DNA of 64,000 bases from Anaerolineales bacterium (lineage in GTDB: Bacteria; Chloroflexota; Anaerolineae; 4572-78; J111): assembly GCA_020634855.1 (NCBI GenBank), contig JACKAU010000004.1, forward strand, positions 62,001 to 126,000, written 5' to 3'. Under the pieces are notes generated by a model, which did not search any database, was not told the origin of the DNA, and saw only the letters and a list, made by a program, of their open reading frames with translations. Each line of letters begins with the position of its first letter. Within the stretch, counting starts at the first letter, position 1. Position numbers and translations under genes: made by a program. Shown here piece after piece: positions 60,194 to 64,000 of the stretch.

Positions 60194-60709
60194 TTACCGT
60201 TGTAAGAATTGGTCTGGAGTTAAGATTTCAGGTAACTTGGCTAAGTAAAACGGAACTGATAGTTGATTTGTCATTGCTCTTAACCGCTGTTGAAGTAGGG
60301 GCAAATTCTGCCGGTAGCCATTGACCATCGGCTGGTCATAAGTAACAACCGCATGCGTTCCCAGAATAGAACCGGCTGAATTTGTCCCGAAACTGGCCAA
60401 CGCAATTATCGCGGCGTCTTCTCGACTCAATCCCGATGTTTCCCGCACCCGACGCGACCAACGACTGTAATAGCGAGTGGGAAATAACACGTCAACTTCG
60501 GTCAATATCACGTTTACTTCAGCATACTGCTTAAGCCGTTTTAGAACTTCAAAAGAAACATGGCTGATATAGAGTGAATGATCATCGGCTTCAGCCACTC
60601 TCATGAAAGATAAAGCGCCCACTTCTAATGAAGAAAGCAGGCGCCGGCGACCATAGAGAAGCCCTGTTATGGCATAGCGAACGATATTTTTGTCAAGCAG
60701 GTAACGCAT
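60194..60709 (-). CDS. PIN-like domain protein, possible toxin
   Basis: 171 aa. MRYLLDKNIVRYAI has the early acidic residue (Asp6) typical of PIN nucleases. SREDAAIIALASFG holds the mid-protein Asp and helix, and THAVVTYDQPMV the late Asp. Together they fit a degenerate PIN fold that would cut RNA. Its start overlaps the upstream gene by 17 nt (60693-60709), a usual antitoxin-toxin arrangement. The usual second Glu/Asp is not clear, so activity is uncertain. Its stop abuts the convergent lysS stop. Confidence 0.6.
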   Translation of the reverse strand: MRYLLDKNIVRYAITGLLYGRRRLLSSLEVGALSFMRVAEADDHSLYISHVSFEVLKRLKQYAEVNVILTEVDVLFPTRYYSRWSRRVRETSGLSREDAAIIALASFGTNSAGSILGTHAVVTYDQPMVNGYRQNLPLLQQRLRAMTNQLSVPFYLAKLPEILTPDQFLQR

Positions 60710-61070
60710 CAGAGCTAACAGGATATTCTAGTTTTTTGAGGGCTTGTTCGGCGGCGAGATGAGTCTCTTCCCAAATAGCGGCTTGTTTGGCCTCAGGCAA
60801 GGCGAAAAATTCAGCGACCGTTAGCCCGGCCAGAAAGATATCATCTTGTTGCATAAAGTGTGGTGGCGTTGCTTCTTCCACTTTTTCCTGAAAATAACGA
60901 ACCAATTCGATCTGTTCATCAGGAAGTTCGACCTCTTCCAGTTGCAGGGTCTGTAATTCAGGAACAAGTTGAAGCAATTTAATCTTTTGCTGACGATTAA
61001 GCGATTTTATAAGACGAGCCATTTGTTCGATGGGCACATCAACTTCTTGTAGGTTGTTTGCGTTGGTCAT
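60693..61070 (-). CDS. Partner of PIN-like gene, possible antitoxin
   Basis: 125 aa from ATG 61070 with AAGGA 8 nt upstream. Highly acidic and helical, with ELQTLQLEEVELPDEQIELV and a TVAEFFALPEAKQAAIWEE segment. No ribbon-helix-helix or AbrB motif is recognised. The overlap with the next gene implies translational coupling. A toxin-antitoxin role is inferred only from arrangement and size. Confidence 0.55.
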   Translation of the reverse strand: MTNANNLQEVDVPIEQMARLIKSLNRQQKIKLLQLVPELQTLQLEEVELPDEQIELVRYFQEKVEEATPPHFMQQDDIFLAGLTVAEFFALPEAKQAAIWEETHLAAEQALKKLEYPVSSDALPA

Positions 61071-61111
61071 TATCAAAGTCCTTAATAAGGTACAGTTAAT
61101 TTTAGTATAGC

Positions 61112-61663
61112 GTGAAAACCATGTTCTGCCTAACTGTCGATGATGATCTCAAACTCTGTTTGCTGGAAGAGCGGCATGCCGCAGCCCTATTTGAGTTGGT
61201 CGATAAAAACCGCCGGCATCTTCGCCAATGGCTGCCGTGGGTCGATCTAACTACGGCGGTTGATGACAGCCAAGCCTTTATCCAGAGCGCTCTCCAGCAG
61301 TTTGCCAATAACGAAGGCTTCCAAACGGCGCTGTTTTACCAAGGCCAACTTGTCGGAATGGTGGGCTATCATCCCATCGACTGGCCCAACCGCAGCGTTG
61401 AAATTGGCTACTGGATTGCCGCCGACTTTCAAGGCCGGGGCTTGGTAACCCGCGCCTCTTATTTTCTAGTGGATTATGCGTTTAACCAGTTGGAGCTTAA
61501 CCGGGTGGTCATTCGCTGCGCGGAGGGCAACAGCCGGAGCGCTGTCATTCCCAAACGGCTTGGCTTCATCCAAGAGGGCGTCTTTCGCCAACATCAGGCT
61601 CATTATAACCAATTCGTCGATCTCATCGTTTTCAGCATGCTGGCCGAGGAGTGGGCCGGCTGA
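61112..61663 (+). CDS. RimJ/RimL-type GNAT acetyltransferase
   Basis: 183 aa from GTG 61112 (ATG 61121 is possible); no ribosome site precedes either, so a leaderless start is conceivable. Motifs are RHLRQWLPWVD, EIGYWIAADFQGRGLVTRA (acetyl-CoA loop QGRG) and NSRSAVIPKRLGFIQEGVFR. This is the ribosomal-protein-serine or alanine acetyltransferase subfamily, acetylating the N-terminus of a ribosomal protein or a small amine. It is divergent from the PIN/antitoxin-like pair, 41 bp away. Confidence 0.88.
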   Translation: MKTMFCLTVDDDLKLCLLEERHAAALFELVDKNRRHLRQWLPWVDLTTAVDDSQAFIQSALQQFANNEGFQTALFYQGQLVGMVGYHPIDWPNRSVEIGYWIAADFQGRGLVTRASYFLVDYAFNQLELNRVVIRCAEGNSRSAVIPKRLGFIQEGVFRQHQAHYNQFVDLIVFSMLAEEWAG

Positions 61664-61704
61664 TCCGAGGAGATCGCTTTGTTGCTCCGCTTAAAATAAC
61701 GATC

Positions 61705-61762
61705 TGGAGCGTCAAAGTTTACTTTGACCTTAGCCGGAATGACAAAGCAAGCTTTGTCGCTC
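61705..61762 (-). repeat. Y-shaped repeat element, copy 3 (inverted)
   Basis: On the minus strand GGAGC, the GACAAAGC/GCTTTGTC hairpin, then the GTCAAAGT/ACTTTGAC hairpin and GCTCC. It is the closest match to an ideal Y structure of the three copies. It lies about 40 bp beyond the GNAT stop. Confidence 0.78.
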
Positions 61763-61907
61763 CAGTAAATTTTTATCCTCATTACCACGCCGTAGGCTCG
61801 GTCACGTTCCTCTAAGTCATAGGTCACCTTGATCGCCTCAGATTTTTCGCCGATCAAACCTATGTTGACCCGCAAAAGGAATAACATAAAATCCACATAT
61901 TTTTGAT

Positions 61908-61936
61908 TCGAGATTTTTTCAACTCTTTGCTATAAT
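61908..61936 (+). promoter_or_regulatory. Possible promoter of mfd
   Basis: TCGAGA, a 17-nt spacer and a perfect TATAAT, about 90 nt before ATG 62025. Confidence 0.5.
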
Positions 61937-62024
61937 TATAAACTTGGCAAAACCTATCGTAGGCTCAGCGTCGTTATAATGCACATTGACAATCAGCAAA
62001 TACTCTAAGATAATTTAGCTATTT

Positions 62025-64000
62025 ATGAACCTGTCGCCATTACTAAAGCTATTTAACCAAATATCGGGGTATAATCAATTTGCCGATGCCCTTCACGCCG
62101 GTCATTATCAGGAACTGTCACGGCAGCCGTTGGGTGTGCTGACCGCGGCTCGACCGGCCTTGCTGGCTGCGCTTCAGGCCGACTTGCAGCGACCGATCCT
62201 GTTCATCACCGCCAGAGCCGAGCGCGCCCGCATCTTTACCGAACAAATCCAGTTTTGGAGTCAAAGCCCTGACGATGTCTATCGCCTGCCTGACCCCGAT
62301 GCGTTACCCCACGAAAAGGTTCCCTGGGGGGCCGAGACCATCCAAGGCCGACTTAACGCCCTGTCAGCCCTCGTTCAATATCGCCAAAATACCGATCCGG
62401 ACCAGCTTCCGCCAATTGTGGTGGTTTCGGCCCGGGGGTTGATGCACCACACCCTGCCGCCCGCCGAGTTCACGGTCGAGCGCTATCAAGTGGGTCAGCG
62501 TATCCGTCTCAATGATGTGCTGTCGCAGTGGGTACAGTTGGGGTATCAACCGGAGGAGGTGGTTGAAATGCCGGGCAGTTTTAGCCGGCGTGGCGGTATC
62601 TTGGATGTGTATCCCACCAACGCCGCTGCGCCGGTTCGCATCGAACTGTTCGGCGACGAGATCGACAGCCTGCGCGAGTTCGATCCTGCCTCCCAACGCT
62701 CCGACCAGCGGATCAAATCGTTTACCCTGGCTCCGGCCACCGAAGCTCTGCCGCGCCGCGCCGAACACGCCGCCGTGCAAGTGGGCCGCTGCAACCTGGC
62801 CGACCTGCAGCCCAGCACGCGCCTCTCCTTTGAGGAAGATATCTCCAGGCTGTCCGCCGGCACGGCCTTCAAAGGCATCGAATATTACATCCCCTTCTTC
62901 TACAACGGTCACAAAGACGAATCGATTCAGAAAAACAATTCATCCATCCTCGATTATCTGCCGCAAGAGGCCCTTATCTTTTTAGACGACTCTAACGAGT
63001 TACCGGCGGTCATCGACGAGGTCGAAATTCAAGCCCGTACCCTCAAACACGATCTGATCGAAGTGGGCGATCTGCCCACCCATTGGCCCGACTCGTACTT
63101 TGGCTGGTCTGATTTGGCCCACGCGCTAACCGAGAGAACCCCGTTGAATTTGGGCTTTACCCATTTTAGGCACGAGCCGGCTAACACCAATGGCCGGCCC
63201 GCACCGGGCAGCGTCGGGCCAAACGACAATGAGCGCACCTATTTACTACAATCGACGTTTGTGCCCGCGCCCGCGTTTGGCGGTCAGGTCAAAAATATGC
63301 TACCCCAACTCATCGAGCGCAAAAAGCGCGGTGAGCGAGTCGTGTTGGTCAGCCGCCAGTCGGCCCGGCTGGCGAATTTACTCGATGAATTTGAGCCTGA
63401 TGCCAGTTTGGCAGCCATCACCGCGTTGGAGGTGGATGATCCACCGCCCGCGCCCGGTACGTTCACCCTGCTGAAAGGCATGGTCATCGAAGGCTGGTCG
63501 CTGAAGGAGCCTCACGCCGACAACAGCCCGCTTATCACGATCATGTCCGATAGTGAGCTGTTTGGCTGGAAAAAGCCGACCACCATTCGCCGCCCCAAAG
63601 CCCGTAAGGGCATTACTCCGGAGACGTTCTTTGCCGATGTCAATCCCGGCGACTATGTGGTTCATATCGAGCATGGCATCGGCCGCTACGTGGGGTTGGT
63701 CAAGTTGGATTTCGACGGCTTTGAACGCGAATATCTGACGGTGGAGTACGCCAACGGCGACAAGCTATATGTCCCCATCCACCAAGCCGACCGGCTGGCC
63801 CGCTACATTGGCCCCGATGAGCAGCATCCTTCGCTCAACCGCTTGGGCAGCGCTGACTGGAACACGGTCAAACGCCGGGCTAAAAAAGCGGTGGAGGACA
63901 TTGCCAAAGAGTTGTTGGAAGTCTACGCCAAGCGTGAAGTCGTCTCCGGCCACGCCTTCAGCCCCGACGCCGAGTGGCAAAAGGAAGTGGAGGACTCCTT
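62025..64000 (+). CDS. mfd: Transcription-repair coupling factor Mfd, N-terminal part
   Basis: 658 codons are visible before the window ends. The UvrB-homology module is first: ARPALLAALQADLQRPILFITARAERAR, LPDPDALPHEKV, and EMPGSFSRRGGILDVYP followed by RIELFGDEIDSLREFDP. An RNA-polymerase-interacting (CarD-like) domain follows at about 540-600: PGDYVVHIEHGIGRYVGL and EYLTVEYANGDKLYVPIHQADRLARYIG. The start of the translocase module follows (AEWQKEVEDS). Mfd removes stalled RNA polymerase and recruits UvrA. The helicase motifs lie outside the window. The ribosome site is weak. Confidence 0.95.
   Translation, partial: MNLSPLLKLFNQISGYNQFADALHAGHYQELSRQPLGVLTAARPALLAALQADLQRPILFITARAERARIFTEQIQFWSQSPDDVYRLPDPDALPHEKVPWGAETIQGRLNALSALVQYRQNTDPDQLPPIVVVSARGLMHHTLPPAEFTVERYQVGQRIRLNDVLSQWVQLGYQPEEVVEMPGSFSRRGGILDVYPTNAAAPVRIELFGDEIDSLREFDPASQRSDQRIKSFTLAPATEALPRRAEHAAVQVGRCNLADLQPSTRLSFEEDISRLSAGTAFKGIEYYIPFFYNGHKDESIQKNNSSILDYLPQEALIFLDDSNELPAVIDEVEIQARTLKHDLIEVGDLPTHWPDSYFGWSDLAHALTERTPLNLGFTHFRHEPANTNGRPAPGSVGPNDNERTYLLQSTFVPAPAFGGQVKNMLPQLIERKKRGERVVLVSRQSARLANLLDEFEPDASLAAITALEVDDPPPAPGTFTLLKGMVIEGWSLKEPHADNSPLITIMSDSELFGWKKPTTIRRPKARKGITPETFFADVNPGDYVVHIEHGIGRYVGLVKLDFDGFEREYLTVEYANGDKLYVPIHQADRLARYIGPDEQHPSLNRLGSADWNTVKRRAKKAVEDIAKELLEVYAKREVVSGHAFSPDAEWQKEVEDS

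Larger units (their letters stand above)
61664..62024. other. Intergenic region with Y-shaped repeat and mfd promoter
   Basis: 361 bp. They hold the inverted copy of the Y-shaped repeat (61705-61762) and the candidate mfd promoter (61908-61936). No gene; a minus-strand frame at 61603-61896 is considered random. Confidence 0.5.

Noticed and set aside
61603..61896. 97-aa minus-strand frame near the GNAT gene
   Set aside because: It spans the Y-shaped repeat and the end of the GNAT gene; random composition.

Overview
The window reads as a continuous piece of a moderately GC-rich bacterial chromosome, most likely from a Chloroflexota lineage (Anaerolineae/Caldilineae-like). This is an inference from gene content: a SARP/BTAD STAND regulator of 1.1 kaa, a second LuxR-type STAND regulator, duplicated PRC-barrel, DUF2207 and DUF3048 proteins, a sortase, a MurF-Alr fusion and many small intergenic inverted repeats. 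There is no rRNA, CRISPR array, transposase or integrase. Two tRNAs are present (Leu-CAG, His-GTG). About 50 protein genes can be supported.

Layout. 1-3.7 kb: end-truncated transglutaminase, glutamate dehydrogenase, a membrane HExxH protein and a cysteine-free family-4-like uracil-DNA glycosylase. 3.8-7.7 kb: crotonase-fold protein, FAD monooxygenase-like protein, a 67-aa orphan and a double PRC-barrel protein. 7.9-16.8 kb: giant SARP/NB-ARC/TPR regulator, bicovalent-FAD oxidase, AOC-barrel secreted protein, alpha/beta hydrolase, an EEP-family phosphohydrolase and a divergently overlapping membrane protein. 16.9-26.7 kb: envelope genes (LPG-synthase-like flippase, PHP hydrolase, DUF2207 protein with a zinc-ribbon partner, NUDIX, sortase, MurJ translationally coupled to a CbpA-type DnaJ). 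27-33 kb: LysM protein with Cys-Trp-Gly repeats, then a livHMGF ABC operon without a binding protein. 33.3-38 kb: DUF3048 lipoprotein, two decayed gene remnants, PAS and YbaK genes, and a complete integron-type gene cassette followed by about 1 kb of AT-rich tandem repeats. 38-45.2 kb: SulP-STAS-cNMP transporter, GNAT, methyltransferase, LuxR-STAND regulator. 45.4-50.7 kb: membrane-anchored SNase-like protein, MurF-Alr, and a TrmO-chorismate mutase fusion. 50.8-57.7 kb: tRNAs, RusA-like nuclease, PspA, membrane coiled-coil protein, GT-C glycosyltransferase, LmbE deacetylase. 57.8-64 kb: greA, lysS, a PIN/antitoxin-like pair, GNAT and the start of mfd.

The most striking object is the cassette at 36305-36994. 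It is a single gene for a caspase/CHAT-like His-Cys protein. The cassette starts TTGGAC and ends in a well-formed attC hairpin whose R'' box is the exact complement of GTTGGAC, the junction box that would re-form on circularisation. No integron integrase is visible, so this is an isolated attC cluster. Other notable items are a three-copy Y-shaped (double-hairpin) intergenic repeat, a perfect 40-nt palindrome, the TrmO/PchB-like fusion, the Fe-S-less uracil glycosylase, and a probable attenuator in the greA leader.

How genes work together: cell-wall synthesis and envelope functions recur (MurF-Alr, MurJ, sortase, LysM, PspA, LPG-synthase-like flippase, GT-C). Transcription and repair housekeeping forms the right end (greA, lysS, mfd).
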